Assembly: GCA_965656715.1 (NCBI GenBank)
Contig: CBFHLR010000016.1
Span: 1 to 64,000 of the forward strand
Direction: 5' to 3'
DNA length: 64,000 bases
Source: Coraliomargarita sp965656715
GTDB taxonomy: Bacteria > Verrucomicrobiota > Verrucomicrobiia > Opitutales > Coraliomargaritaceae
Shown: positions 1-9,271 of the stretch, piece after piece
How the letters are laid out: every line of letters begins with the position of its first letter
How positions within the stretch are numbered: the first letter of the stretch is position 1
Program-made: the position numbers and the translations under genes
The notes under the pieces: generated by a model
Databases searched by the model: none
The model's input: only the letters and a program-made list of their open reading frames with translations
What the model was told of the DNA's origin: nothing

Positions 1-78
1 TGGGAGTAGGTTTATGGTGGTTCATAGGCTGTCAGGGTCTGCGGTGATGTCCCGCCTGACAACTCCCATGTCATCTTA

Positions 79-121
79 GCAGGGGAGGAGCTTTTTGAGC
101 TGGAGAGAGTGCTTTGTGGGG
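79..121. repeat. Dispersed intergenic repeat, GGGGAGGAGCTT type, copy 1
   Basis: The 15-base string GCAGGGGAGGAGCTT at 79-93 recurs exactly at 23145-23159, in both cases in non-coding sequence. At the second site it forms the right arm of a CCTCCCC/GGGGAGG hairpin, while here the left arm is not obvious. It is probably a remnant of a dispersed palindromic element, an inference from two copies only. Confidence 0.45.
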
Positions 122-126
122 ATCCT

Positions 127-224
127 TTAGTTCTTAATCCTACTCCTACTCCTAATCTTACTCTTCTGGGGGTCGTGGTTCGGTGGGATTCGGATTAAGA
201 GTAAGATTAGGATTAGGAGTGGGA
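127..224. repeat. Inverted TTAATCCTAATC-type repeat, copy 1
   Basis: The left arm (about 132-166) is built from CCTACTCCTAATCTTACTCTT-like units. The right arm (about 195-222) reads as its reverse complement (AAGAGTAAGATTAGGATTAGG), so the transcript could fold into a long imperfect hairpin. A related inverted element lies at 9191-9271. The T/C-rich hexamer-like units recall telomeric repeats but are degenerate and short. It lies beyond the glyA terminator. Confidence 0.7.
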
Positions 225-227
225 ATA

Positions 228-260
228 TAAAAAAAGCCCTGCGGTCGAGAACAGCAGGGC
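228..260 (-). terminator. Intrinsic terminator of glyA
   Basis: GCCCTGC (236-242) pairs with GCAGGGC (254-260) around an 11-base loop. On the minus strand the stem is followed by a run of U residues (229-235 read in reverse). It lies about 30 bases after the glyA stop codon. A shorter T run on the plus strand could make it weakly bidirectional. Confidence 0.8.
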
Positions 261-289
261 TTTTGTAAAGTTCGGTGCGTGTTGCGCGC

Positions 290-1567
290 CTACGCGTAAG
301 GCAGCGGGTAAGCGGTGCAGAGCTCGGTTGCGATCTCCTTGGCTTTTGCGATGGCTGCTTCGTCTTCCGGAGCGGAGAGCACGGTGTCGATTGCTTCGGC
401 GATCTTCTCCATGTCGGCTTCCTTGAGGCCGCGGCTGGTGACGGCTGGTGTGCCGAGACGGATGCCACTGGTTTGGAAGGGGCTGCGTGTTTCGCCAGGA
501 ACGGTGTTCTTGTTCGTGGTGATGTTGGCCTTGTCCAGAGCGATCTGAGCGACCTTACCGGTGAGTTCCGGATCCTTCTTGCGCAGGTCGATCATCATCA
601 GGTGGTTGTCGGTGCCGCCAGAGATGATGTGGTGGCCGCGTGCGATGAGTGCGTTGGCGAGTGCCTTGGCGTTGGCTGCGACTTGCTCTTGGTATGCCTT
701 GAAGCTGTCGGATGCGGCTTCCTTGAAGCAGACTGCCTTGCCAGCGATGACGTGCATAAGTGGGCCACCTTGGATGCCAGGGAAGACTGCGGAGTTGATC
801 TTCTTGGCGTGCTCTTCTTTGCAGAGGATCAGGCCGCCACGTGGACCGCGGAGGGTCTTGTGTGTGGTGGTGGTGACGAAGTCTGCGTGTGGCACTGGAG
901 ATGGGTGAACGCCTGTGGCGACGAGACCGGCGATGTGCGCGATGTCAGCCAACAGGTAAGCGCCGACTTCGCGAGCGATCTCGCCCATGCGAGCGAAGTC
1001 GATGACGCGGGAGTAAGCGGATGCACCGACAGTGATCATCTTTGGCTTTTCCTTGCGTGCGGTCTCGGCGATGCCGTCGTAGTCGATCAGGCCGTCATCA
1101 ACGCCGACGCCGTAGTTGACGACTTCGTAGGTCATGCCGCTGAAGTTCATTGGATGGCCGTGTGTGAGGTGGCCGCCGTCGGACAGGCTCATCGTGAGGA
1201 TCTTGTCGCCCGGCTTGAGAACGGACAGGTAAACGGCTGCGTTGGCCTGGCTACCGGAGTGCGGCTGCACGTTGGCGTGGTCGGCACCGAAGAGCGACTT
1301 GGCACGTTCGATGGCGATTTCTTCGACGACGTCGACGTGTTCGCAACCGCCGTAGTAGCGCTTGCCGGGATAGCCCTCGGCATACTTGTTGGTGAGCACG
1401 CTACCCTGTGCTTCGATGACAGATGGGTAGGTGAAGTTTTCAGACGCGATGAGTTCGATGTGCGACTCTTGGCGTTTGCGCTCAGCAGCAATAGCATTGG
1501 CGACTTCTGGGTCGATGCTGGCGAGCGGGTTTGGGTTGAGCGCGAAGGATGCGTTTTCTGTGGTCAT
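290..1567 (-). CDS. glyA: Serine hydroxymethyltransferase
   Basis: This cytoplasmic PLP enzyme interconverts serine and glycine while charging tetrahydrofolate with a one-carbon unit, feeding purine, thymidylate and methionine synthesis. The 425-residue length is typical of bacterial SHMT. Visible signatures are the N-terminal ELIASENF segment (38-45), YPGKRYYGGC (66-75), the PLP-contacting DIAHIAGL (208-215) and the Schiff-base lysine K237 in TTTTHKTLRGPRGG. The chosen ATG at 1567 gives the usual N-terminus. It is the last gene of a minus-strand run (surE and others upstream) and is followed by an intrinsic terminator. The 38-base gap to the upstream gene allows co-transcription. Identification is firm. 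Confidence 0.97.
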   Translation of the reverse strand: MTTENASFALNPNPLASIDPEVANAIAAERKRQESHIELIASENFTYPSVIEAQGSVLTNKYAEGYPGKRYYGGCEHVDVVEEIAIERAKSLFGADHANVQPHSGSQANAAVYLSVLKPGDKILTMSLSDGGHLTHGHPMNFSGMTYEVVNYGVGVDDGLIDYDGIAETARKEKPKMITVGASAYSRVIDFARMGEIAREVGAYLLADIAHIAGLVATGVHPSPVPHADFVTTTTHKTLRGPRGGLILCKEEHAKKINSAVFPGIQGGPLMHVIAGKAVCFKEAASDSFKAYQEQVAANAKALANALIARGHHIISGGTDNHLMMIDLRKKDPELTGKVAQIALDKANITTNKNTVPGETRSPFQTSGIRLGTPAVTSRGLKEADMEKIAEAIDTVLSAPEDEAAIAKAKEIATELCTAYPLPYA

Positions 1568-1605
1568 GATCTGTCTATGAAATTGAAGTGGAGTTTATTT
1601 CAACC

Positions 1606-3234
1606 TTAGAAGGGCCAGAGCCAGTCCTTTTTCTTCTTTGGAGACTTTTTTGCAGCGGGTGCCTGTGTTTCGGTGCTGTCTTCTGCTGTGTCAGCAGCGT
1701 CCTCTGTAAGTTCCTTGTCAGCTGGAACTTCAACCATGGCCTCTTCCAACTCGGTCGAGGCTTCGGCGGACAGGTCCGTTGGAGCTTCTTCGGTCAGCTC
1801 TTCAGCTTCTGCTGGCATTGGCTCCTCAAGGGCTTCTTCAGCTGCTGCGGCTTCAGCCTCGAGCTCTTCGGGGCGCTTTTCGCTCCAGAATGGCCACCAC
1901 CAAGGATCGGAGGAGCCGGGCTGTTCTTCGTAGGCGTCTTCGAGGAGTGCTTCGGAAGTGGTGCTTTGGTCTTCACCGAAGGGCCAGACCCAACGTGAGA
2001 AGGTGCGGCCCCAGCCGCCCTTGCTCGCTTCGGCCGGATCGACACCCGCAGATTCGGCGAGCTCGTGCATCTGGCTGGCGACTTCGCTGCGGTCGGCAAT
2101 GTGCTCGGCGAGCTTGGCCTTGTCGGCAGGCGTTGCCGGATAGATGCGGGTTGGCACGCCGTCGAGTGGGCGAGCTGGCTTGTATTCGTAAAGGAGGAAT
2201 CCGTTGGCGACCGGGCTGAGGATCTTGCGCATGCCGTTGTCCCAGCGCATGAAGATATCTTGTCCGCTCATGCTCCACTGGCCTTGCAGGTTGCGGTTGC
2301 GGGTGGTGGTGAGTCCACCGAAGCGTCCGATCTCAATTTGCTCGTAGGCTTCGGGGCTCAGGCGAACCAGCCATGGGCCACGGTAGAATTGGCGTGCGAT
2401 CTTGCGGCTGGAGAAGGCGATGCCACCGGTGTGGATTTCGCGCTCTGCTTCGTATTTGCTGAACCATGTGCCGGGCACGGATTCGTCGTCCACGCGGCTC
2501 GCAGGCACGAGTTCGGTTTCGTCTTCTTCAATGATGACGCCTGGCTCGATGCGCTTGTAGCCATGGCCGCGTTCGTTTTCGCGAATGATGGAGTAGTGGC
2601 CGGAGTTCCAGGCGATGTGGAGCTCGCTGCCTTGCTTGGCCCATGAGCCACGGAGGCCCTTCGGCATGCTGCCGTCGGCATTCCAAGTGCTGGCTGCGGA
2701 GCGGTCGGACTCGACAAAGACGTAATCGGTGCCGTTTTCGGTCTTAATCTCCCAGATACCAAAGAAGCCTTTGGCCTTGTCGCGGTCTGAGATGAGGTCT
2801 TCGGACGGTGTCGGTGGTTCGGCCCATTGGCCGAGGATCTCCTTTGGCACTTGTTGTGCGATGGCTTTGTAAACTTCTGCTCCGGAGGCATTCTTGTAGA
2901 TCGCTCCGAAGCCGAGTGACTCACGCTTCAGCGTGTGGCTGCCACCGTTGGCCCAAGTGAGGATCGCGGAGTTTGCGTCGCTGGTCCAGTTGCCCTGATA
3001 GACGTTGCGGTCGGCGTTATCGCCCCAGAAGTAGGAGGCACGGCCGTGGCGTTTGACGATCACAATCAGTGAGCCCTCTTCGGGCGTGTCGATTTGCCAG
3101 GTGCCGCGGTAGAGGTCTTCACTGTCCTGTGCGGATGCAAGCGGTGCGGCTAGAAAACTGAAAACGGTGAGCAAAAGAGCGGCGAGACCGGATTGCGTTA
3201 GGCGGCGGCCACTCAGTGAGAACAATAACTTCAT
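1606..3234 (-). CDS. Secreted Trp-repeat protein with WxWPF motifs
   Basis: A 542-residue exported protein of unknown function. The start at 3234 is chosen because it begins a clear signal peptide (MKLLFSLSGRRL, hydrophobic core 17-30, cleavage near ASA-Q36); the longer open frame upstream only overlaps surE. The mature part holds three similar units (about 40-130, 155-230, 254-350), each with the pattern GTW, then GxW, then IxWxxG, likely small beta-sheet domains. From about 400 the protein becomes Ala/Glu-rich, low-complexity and acidic. Three aromatic motifs, WVWPF (415-419), WWWPF (445-449) and WLWPF (538-542), punctuate this tail, and the last forms the extreme C-terminus after a KKKK patch. 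The motifs may be an anchoring or interaction signal, which is inference. It sits between surE and glyA on the same strand. Confidence 0.75.
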   Translation of the reverse strand: MKLLFSLSGRRLTQSGLAALLLTVFSFLAAPLASAQDSEDLYRGTWQIDTPEEGSLIVIVKRHGRASYFWGDNADRNVYQGNWTSDANSAILTWANGGSHTLKRESLGFGAIYKNASGAEVYKAIAQQVPKEILGQWAEPPTPSEDLISDRDKAKGFFGIWEIKTENGTDYVFVESDRSAASTWNADGSMPKGLRGSWAKQGSELHIAWNSGHYSIIRENERGHGYKRIEPGVIIEEDETELVPASRVDDESVPGTWFSKYEAEREIHTGGIAFSSRKIARQFYRGPWLVRLSPEAYEQIEIGRFGGLTTTRNRNLQGQWSMSGQDIFMRWDNGMRKILSPVANGFLLYEYKPARPLDGVPTRIYPATPADKAKLAEHIADRSEVASQMHELAESAGVDPAEASKGGWGRTFSRWVWPFGEDQSTTSEALLEDAYEEQPGSSDPWWWPFWSEKRPEELEAEAAAAEEALEEPMPAEAEELTEEAPTDLSAEASTELEEAMVEVPADKELTEDAADTAEDSTETQAPAAKKSPKKKKDWLWPF

Positions 3235-3368
3235 GTGAGGTGCATATTTTTCGCATCTGCCCCACGCAAGTTTAAAGGAGGGATGAGACTTGAAAGCTGA
3301 AATCTGAGATTTCAAAAAGGTGAGTAGAGACGAAGTCAGACTCATATTCAGGCTTCTAGTTTCAGGTC

Positions 3369-4160
3369 TTAGCCTTCTAAGATATCCCGTTGTCCGATCC
3401 GAGAGAAGTCGAGCACGCTGCGGCTGATCCTGCCGCGCTCGAGTGCGGCGCGGTCGCTTTGCGGTGCGCTGTCCATCACGATGCCATCGGAGTAGTGGAA
3501 GCTGTATTTGCCGGGGCTGACTTCGCGGTAGAAACTGCCGAGCTTGAGCTTGGCCGGGAAGGTCGCCTCGACGGTGGCGTCGGCACTGGTTTCGGCTGGG
3601 AAGTTGACGTTGACCACGTTGCCCGCGGTTTCGGGCTGTGCGAGGAGCTCTAGGCTCATGCGGCGGGCGTGGTCGGCTGCGGCTTGGAGTGAGTCGGAGA
3701 AGGCGCCCTCGGTCTGGCCGTTGGCATCGCGGATGCCTTCGAAGAGATGGTTCGGCACGCACTTGCTAAACGCGATGGCGGGTAGGCCCCACTGTGCGCC
3801 TTCCATCGCGCCGGCGACGGTGCCGGAGCAAAGGATGAGTGTTTCGGTGGTGTTGAAACCGATGTTGATGCCGGACACGACGATGTCGGGCTGGCGGTCG
3901 AGCAGGTTGCCGAGTGCGATGTTGACGCAGTCGGTTGGCGTGCCGCTCACGGCCCAGGCCTGCACGCCTTCCGGGAAGTGCGAGGGGCTGGGGATGACTT
4001 CAACCTCTCGACGGCGGCTGATGGCCCGGCCGATCCAGCTTTGTTCAAAGGCGGGGGCGGCGACGGCGACGTCAAAGTCTTTAACGAGGGCTTCAACGAG
4101 GCGATGGAGGAAGGCGGAGTCGATACCGTCGTCGTTGGTGACAAGTGCGAGTGGTTTCAT
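3369..4160 (-). CDS. surE: 5'/3'-nucleotidase SurE
   Basis: SurE is a metal-dependent survival-protein phosphatase that dephosphorylates nucleoside monophosphates in the cytoplasm. The N-terminus MKPLALVTNDDGIDS carries the NDDG metal-binding aspartates (D9-D10). The segments SGTPTDCVN (about 72-80) and SGINIGFNT (about 95-103) are also family hallmarks, the latter supplying the metal-binding asparagine. The 263-residue length fits the family. The start ATG at 4160 places the NDDG motif at the canonical position. Neighbours on the same strand are a thioesterase upstream (85-base gap) and the Trp-repeat secreted protein downstream. Confidence 0.93.
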   Translation of the reverse strand: MKPLALVTNDDGIDSAFLHRLVEALVKDFDVAVAAPAFEQSWIGRAISRRREVEVIPSPSHFPEGVQAWAVSGTPTDCVNIALGNLLDRQPDIVVSGINIGFNTTETLILCSGTVAGAMEGAQWGLPAIAFSKCVPNHLFEGIRDANGQTEGAFSDSLQAAADHARRMSLELLAQPETAGNVVNVNFPAETSADATVEATFPAKLKLGSFYREVSPGKYSFHYSDGIVMDSAPQSDRAALERGRISRSVLDFSRIGQRDILEG

Positions 4161-4245
4161 GCGTAGAGTGGTTCGTTGCTAGTTGTTGGTTGTTAGGGCC
4201 GCGAAGACTTAGCTGTGCTGAAAACTTTCAACGGACAATCTACAA

Positions 4246-4701
4246 CTAGCAGTCGCGCTTCAACGCCTCAGCCGGTGCTTCGGTGATGCGTTCGCGGACG
4301 TGCGCAGGGAGTGCGAGGGATTCGAGTTCGCCGGAGTCAGAGAGCTGAGTGAACACGGTGGTCATGTGCCCCTTGGCGCAGTGGGTGCGACTGCCGTCCT
4401 CGTTGCGGCTGTAGATGCGGAACTGGTAATCGATGGCGCGGTCTTTGACATTTTTGACAGCCAAGTGGATGTCGATTGTGTCGCCAAAGCGGACTGGCGC
4501 AGAGAACTTGCATTCCACGCGGGCCCGTGGCCAGCCAACCAGTTCGCCGGGGACGGTTTTAATCAAGTCGACCCCGACGGCCTCGAAGAAGTCCCGCTCG
4601 GCGGTCTCCATATACTTGAAGAAGTTGGTGAAGTGCACGAGGCCGGCCATGTCGGTTTCGGAGAACTCGATGCGCCGTGTGGAGGTGTGTTCGTAAGCCA
4701 T
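4246..4701 (-). CDS. Acyl-CoA thioesterase, 4HBT hot-dog family
   Basis: A 151-residue single hot-dog-fold protein of the 4-hydroxybenzoyl-CoA thioesterase/YbgC type, which hydrolyses acyl-CoA thioesters in the cytoplasm. The signature is near the N-terminus: RRIEFSETDMAGLVHFTNFF (9-28), with the catalytic aspartate D17 in TDMAGLVHF. A following YMETAERDFFEAVG segment is also typical. The C-terminal 15 residues are variable. The substrate cannot be told from sequence. It precedes surE on the minus strand, and 85 bases separate it from the upstream lipoprotein gene. Confidence 0.85.
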   Translation of the reverse strand: MAYEHTSTRRIEFSETDMAGLVHFTNFFKYMETAERDFFEAVGVDLIKTVPGELVGWPRARVECKFSAPVRFGDTIDIHLAVKNVKDRAIDYQFRIYSRNEDGSRTHCAKGHMTTVFTQLSDSGELESLALPAHVRERITEAPAEALKRDC

Positions 4702-4786
4702 TTTTAAGGAGTCAGAATGCAGAAGTCTGGAGACAGAATGGCGAGGACGCGCAAATACTTACAAGGGGGTGAGCGGTTTCTGCGGT

Positions 4787-5263
4787 TTAGCGCACTTGGC
4801 CTTCGGCTTCCAGGCGCACTTGCTCCATCAGCTTGCGGTATTCGCCGCGGCCGTTGCGCTTGATGCGGTAGGGCGCTGGGTTGGAGAAGTTGCCGGAGGT
4901 GTGCTCTTGAATGAACACTTCACAGCTCAGGGTGTAGCTGCCGTGACCGTTCTTGTTGATGTTGATCTTGGGCTCAATCGTCATGCGCTCAGTTTTCCAA
5001 GTCTTGCCATATAAAAAGGCGGTGCTTTTGCCGCCATCTTTGGAGAAGGCGTAGCGGTCCGGCCATTCGGTGACGAGTTGGAAGCCTGCATCGGTAAATA
5101 CCTCTTTGACGGCACGGTCGACGGCTTCGCGCGAGCTCTGGTAGACGGTCACCGAGGCAAAATTGTTGGCATTTTCTTTTTCGATGCCGACTGCTGACGA
5201 GCAGGCAGTGAGTAGCCAGAGGCAGAACGCTGCGAAAAGTGTGGGAATGAGTGAACGTGTCAT
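4787..5263 (-). CDS. Putative outer-membrane lipoprotein
   Basis: A 158-residue predicted lipoprotein. The start at 5263 (MTRSLIPTLF) is preferred over one 42 bases upstream because it gives a normal signal peptide and a 10-base gap to the nitroreductase stop. A lipobox LLTAC places the lipidated cysteine at about residue 21. The mature domain has alternating beta-strand character (SVTVYQSSREAVDRAVKEVF, then FLYGKTWKTERMTIEPKI), and its C-terminus is basic (RIKRNGRGEYRKLMEQVRLE). No named family is recognised with confidence. It is probably translated together with the nitroreductase gene. Confidence 0.7.
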   Translation of the reverse strand: MTRSLIPTLFAAFCLWLLTACSSAVGIEKENANNFASVTVYQSSREAVDRAVKEVFTDAGFQLVTEWPDRYAFSKDGGKSTAFLYGKTWKTERMTIEPKININKNGHGSYTLSCEVFIQEHTSGNFSNPAPYRIKRNGRGEYRKLMEQVRLEAEGQVR

Positions 5264-5273
5264 TGGGCGGGTT

Positions 5274-5873
5274 CTAGAAACGGTCTGTGACGACGACGTC
5301 TTCATATGGGAGTTGCCCGCCGCGGGCGTTGGCTGGTTCGAGCGCTTTGCCTACGGTGAGCATCATGCCGATGACGTGGTTTTCCGGCAGGTTGATGAGC
5401 TCGCCGACTTTTGCTGGGTCAAAGCCGATCATCGGGCAGCTGTCGTAGCCCATGGCCTTGGCGCCGAGCATGAGCGTCTGGGCCGCGATGCCGACCGAGC
5501 GCATCGCTTCGTCGCGTTGGAGGCCTTCGTTGTCCTTATAGAAGGGCTCCATCATTGGCACGAGCATGTCTTGAACGGGTTGTGGGGCGTTCACCCAATA
5601 GCGTCCGCCGTCCTTATAGCTGTGTAAGTCAGCGCAGAGCAGGATAGTGATGGCGGCTTCGCTGACTTGCGCTTGATTCCATGCGGCAGCGCAGAGCGCG
5701 TCCTTTTGTGCTTGGTCGCTGACGACGACGAAGCGCCAGTTCTGCATATTAAAGGATGTCGGTGACAGCAGGGCAGCTTCGAGTAGCTGCTTGATCTCGT
5801 CCTCACTCATCTTGTGTGCGGGATCGTAATGTTTTACGGAGCGACGTTCAGAAATAGCGGTAAAGGTATCCAT
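5274..5873 (-). CDS. Nitroreductase family protein (FMN-dependent)
   Basis: A 199-residue flavoprotein of the NfsB/nitroreductase fold, reducing nitro compounds, quinones or flavins with NAD(P)H. The start at 5873 (MDTFTAISERRSVKHYDPAH) gives the usual N-terminal RRSVxxYdp FMN-binding motif (residues 9-16). Other features are LSPTSFNMQNWRFVVV (36-51, FMN contacts) and GIAAQTLMLGAKAMGYDSCPMIGF (about 126-149), the helix and loop near the active site. It reads as an oxygen-insensitive NAD(P)H nitroreductase, and the physiological substrate is unknown. It is the first gene of the minus-strand run that ends with glyA and is divergent from the ROK kinase (155-base gap). Confidence 0.88.
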   Translation of the reverse strand: MDTFTAISERRSVKHYDPAHKMSEDEIKQLLEAALLSPTSFNMQNWRFVVVSDQAQKDALCAAAWNQAQVSEAAITILLCADLHSYKDGGRYWVNAPQPVQDMLVPMMEPFYKDNEGLQRDEAMRSVGIAAQTLMLGAKAMGYDSCPMIGFDPAKVGELINLPENHVIGMMLTVGKALEPANARGGQLPYEDVVVTDRF

Positions 5874-6009
5874 GTGCGTGAGATTGAGTGCTTTTAAGTG
5901 AGTGGCAAATATGGTTTCGGCTTTTTGTGGCACGCAGGAGCAGGATCGTCAATAAATGGGCTTCACAGCGGCGTGCATTGCTATATCAGTTCCCCGTCCT
6001 GCATCTTAC

Positions 6010-6015
6010 TATAAT
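6010..6015 (+). promoter_or_regulatory. Candidate -10 box upstream of the ROK kinase
   Basis: A perfect TATAAT lies 13 bases before the kinase ATG, within the divergent intergenic region. No good -35 hexamer sits at 16-18 bases: the best match, TTGCTA, is 26 bases away. The initiation site would leave a very short leader. Treat as tentative. Confidence 0.25.
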
Positions 6016-6028
6016 AAATAGACCTGCT

Positions 6029-6975
6029 ATGAAACTGACTCTGGGAACCGATATTGGCGGAACGAACACTTGCACAGGTGTCGTCGATCCGAACGGAACT
6101 GTGCTCACACGCACTAGCTTTAAGACCGGTGACTATGCCTGCGCCGAGTCGTATGCAGATGCGCTCGCAGATTCGGTGCAAAGCTTAATGGCAGAATATG
6201 CTGGTTTCGATGCGGTTTGGACTGGCTTGGGTATCGGTGCACCCAATGGCAATCAGCTTACCAATACCATCGATCATGCGCCGAATCTGAATTTCAAAGG
6301 AATTGTCCCACTCGCCAGTTTGTTGAAGGAACGTCTTGATTTGCCGACGATAAAATTGACCAATGATGCCAATGCTGCCGCGATTGGTGAGAAGTTGTAT
6401 GGTGCGGCCAAAGATTACGACAATTTCATCATGGTGACGCTTGGGACTGGTCTAGGCAGTGGTGTATTCGTCAATGGCGAGTTGATTTGTGGCGACAGCG
6501 GTCTGGCGGGTGAGCTTGGCCATATTGTTGTGATTCCGGATGGGCGCTATTGTGGCTTTGGTCGTCGTGGGAGCCTTGAGAATTATTGTTCTGCAACGGG
6601 TATCCGCCGCACCTTTTTTGAGATGATTGCCGAGCGGGGAGGCCCGACATCTCTGGATCATATGCCAATTGCGGAAGTGACTTCGAAGCACATCGCCGAT
6701 GCTGCATCTCATGGAGATAGTATCTGTGAGGCGACGATGGATTACACCGGTCGACTGCTCGGGGAAGCCCTCGCGTCAGCCGCCCTCGTTACGGCTCCTG
6801 CGGCATTCTTCTTTTTTGGTGGTCCGATTCAGCCGGGAGGCATCCTGATGCAGCGTGCACGTGAGTCCTTTGAAGACTATGTGATCCCGACTTATCGTGG
6901 GCGCATTGAGTTGATCGAATCTGCGTTGCCTGAAGGTGAGGCTGCGATTCTTGGTGCGGCTGCCTGGGCGCAAGT

Positions 6976-6979
<4 letters not shown>
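6029..6979 (+). CDS. ROK-family sugar kinase (glucokinase-like)
   Basis: A 316-residue ROK (repressor, ORF, kinase) protein predicted to phosphorylate a hexose such as glucose or fructose with ATP. The start at 6029 (MKLTLGTDIGGTNT) begins directly with the phosphate-1 ATP-binding motif. LTNDANAAAIGE (about 112-123) holds the catalytic aspartate, and VTLGTGLGSGVFVNGEL (about 138-154) the phosphate-2 loop. GELGHIV (about 165-171) supplies the zinc-ligand histidine. The zinc motif normally written CxCGxxGCxE reads CGFGRRGSLE here, so two of three cysteines are replaced. There is no N-terminal helix-turn-helix, so it is a kinase rather than a NagC-type repressor. Its stop overlaps the stop of the convergent VWA gene by sharing CTAG. 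Confidence 0.85.
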
Positions 6980-7968
<989 letters not shown>

Positions 7969-7986
7969 CGCTAAAAAGACGCAATA

Positions 7987-8106
7987 TCGAACGTCGAAAA
8001 TCGAACATTGAACGCTGAATGTTGAATGCGAATCAGTGAGGATGCGGAGCGAGGAAGTCGAGCACGTGTGAGAGGTGTTCGAAGTTGAATGTTCGACGTT
8101 GGATGT
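7987..8106. repeat. TTCGAACGTTGAA-type inverted repeat, copy 1
   Basis: The stretch is made of short interleaved units of the kind TCGAACGTCGAA, TCGAACATTGAA and TTCGACGTT. The left arm spans about 7987-8030 and the right arm about 8074-8106 in inverse orientation. The spacer includes GATGCGGAGCGAGGAAGTCG. The same unit type forms an inverted pair at 16397-16490. It lies between the two VWA genes inside an apparent operon. Confidence 0.75.
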
Positions 8107-8155
8107 GGTCCGGTTCGCGTTGCGCCCGGTCTTGTTGCTTTGCTCGGAACGACGT

Positions 8156-9163
8156 TCATAGCTTCGGCCAGTCCTTGTCTGGGATTAAGGTGACACCGTT
8201 GGTGCGAGTGGTGAGCTTCCAGTAGAGTCCGGCGGCGGATGGGTCACCTTCAAAAGGGAAGAGGATCACGTTGATCGGGTAAGTGAAGCGCTTGTTGACT
8301 GCAGCGTTAAAGAGCGCGACGCGGTCGGCTTCGCTTAAGGAACTGCGCGAGGTCGGCGCGGTGGGGAGGCCGTCGCTCATGAGCAGCAGGCTGTTGGGAC
8401 GTTCTTTGAGTGCGAGGACAGTGTTGATGCCCTTTTGTAGATTGGAGCCGCCGCTGGCTTCGAGCTTGTCGAGGCGCTCGAGTGTGGAGAGTAGGGCGGC
8501 GTTGTCGTATGGATCGATGTAGGGGTTCTGTGGGCTGCCGCTGATGGGAGTCGTCGCGGTATTCATTTGGAAGATGGCGACCCGTGTGCCCTTAGGAATC
8601 GCTGCAAGAACTGCTCGGACCGCAGCTTTGGCGCGCAGCCACTTTTCAGACTTTTTGCCAGTGCCTTGCTGCATGATGTCGACCGCCTCACGCGCATTGG
8701 AGGCAAGCATACTGCCAGAGTTTTCCAGTAGGATCACAGTGCGAGGTCCGCGCAGTTTGAGGCCGGACAAATAGCTCCGATCCGCAGACGGGCGGTCGAG
8801 TGAGGCGGGGTCGGCTTCGGGTTCGGGCGTCTCAAGTGAGGCGAGCTTTTGCATCTCTGCATCCACTTCTTTGGCGAGCCGTTCCTGCTCGGCAGCGAGC
8901 TCGGCGATACTCGTGGCATTGGTGTCGGGTTGCGGATCTAGAGCCGAGATGTCTTTGTCCAAGGACTTCTGTTTGGCTTCGGCTTCTTCGATTGCGGCTT
9001 GTAGGGTCTCGGCGGCTCGAACCGATTGGCTGGCGTCTTCCTCACTGATAATGATTTGCCGTTTGGCGGTGAGAATGAAGAGCAACAGCACCGCACCAAA
9101 GCCACAGCAGATACAGTCCATAAAGGACAGTGCGGAGCTTTGAGCTTCTCGACGTTTGGCCAT
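8156..9163 (-). CDS. Membrane-anchored coiled-coil VWA protein (proximal copy)
   Basis: A 335-residue paralogue of the downstream VWA protein with the same layout: basic N-terminus, a membrane helix from residue 12 starting SFMDCICCGFGA (D16 aligns exactly with D16 of the other copy), a coiled coil (about 40-115) and a VWA domain (about 140-330). Its MIDAS motif reads ENSGSM (147-152), with glutamate replacing the usual first aspartate, so metal binding may be altered. It begins 97 bases after the TolQ/ExbB-like gene. Because both copies carry the same helix, the pair could form a heterodimeric B-subunit in a channel complex (inference). Confidence 0.75.
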   Translation of the reverse strand: MAKRREAQSSALSFMDCICCGFGAVLLLFILTAKRQIIISEEDASQSVRAAETLQAAIEEAEAKQKSLDKDISALDPQPDTNATSIAELAAEQERLAKEVDAEMQKLASLETPEPEADPASLDRPSADRSYLSGLKLRGPRTVILLENSGSMLASNAREAVDIMQQGTGKKSEKWLRAKAAVRAVLAAIPKGTRVAIFQMNTATTPISGSPQNPYIDPYDNAALLSTLERLDKLEASGGSNLQKGINTVLALKERPNSLLLMSDGLPTAPTSRSSLSEADRVALFNAAVNKRFTYPINVILFPFEGDPSAAGLYWKLTTRTNGVTLIPDKDWPKL

Positions 9164-9190
9164 GATCGTGGTTCGAGGTATGTGTTACGA

Positions 9191-9271
9191 GATTCTTAAT
9201 CGTAATCCTAATCTTCGTTGTGTCCTTTGTGGGGATTAAGATTAAGAGTAGGATTAGGATTAAGACTGGGG
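9191..9271. repeat. Inverted TTAATCCTAATC-type repeat, copy 2
   Basis: The left arm GATTCTTAATCGTAATCC (9191-9208) and following bases pair with the right arm around GGATTAGGATTAAG (9251-9264). The unit composition matches copy 1 at 127-224. The TAA stop of the TolQ-like gene (9260-9262) lies inside the right arm. The element therefore sits exactly at the end of a gene in the middle of a probable operon. Confidence 0.7.

Noticed and set aside
127..224. Telomere-like (TTAGGAT) repeat suggesting a linear chromosome end
   Set aside because: The units are degenerate, short and internal, and an equivalent copy occurs inside an operon at 9191-9271.
275..1609. Long plus-strand frame (444 codons) over glyA
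   Set aside because: It is antisense to the clear SHMT gene, and its product is cysteine/valine/aspartate-rich with no family resemblance.
3235..3762. N-terminal extension of the Trp-repeat protein overlapping surE
   Set aside because: The extension is Arg/Pro-rich antigenic noise in another frame of surE. The signal peptide at 3234 defines the real start.
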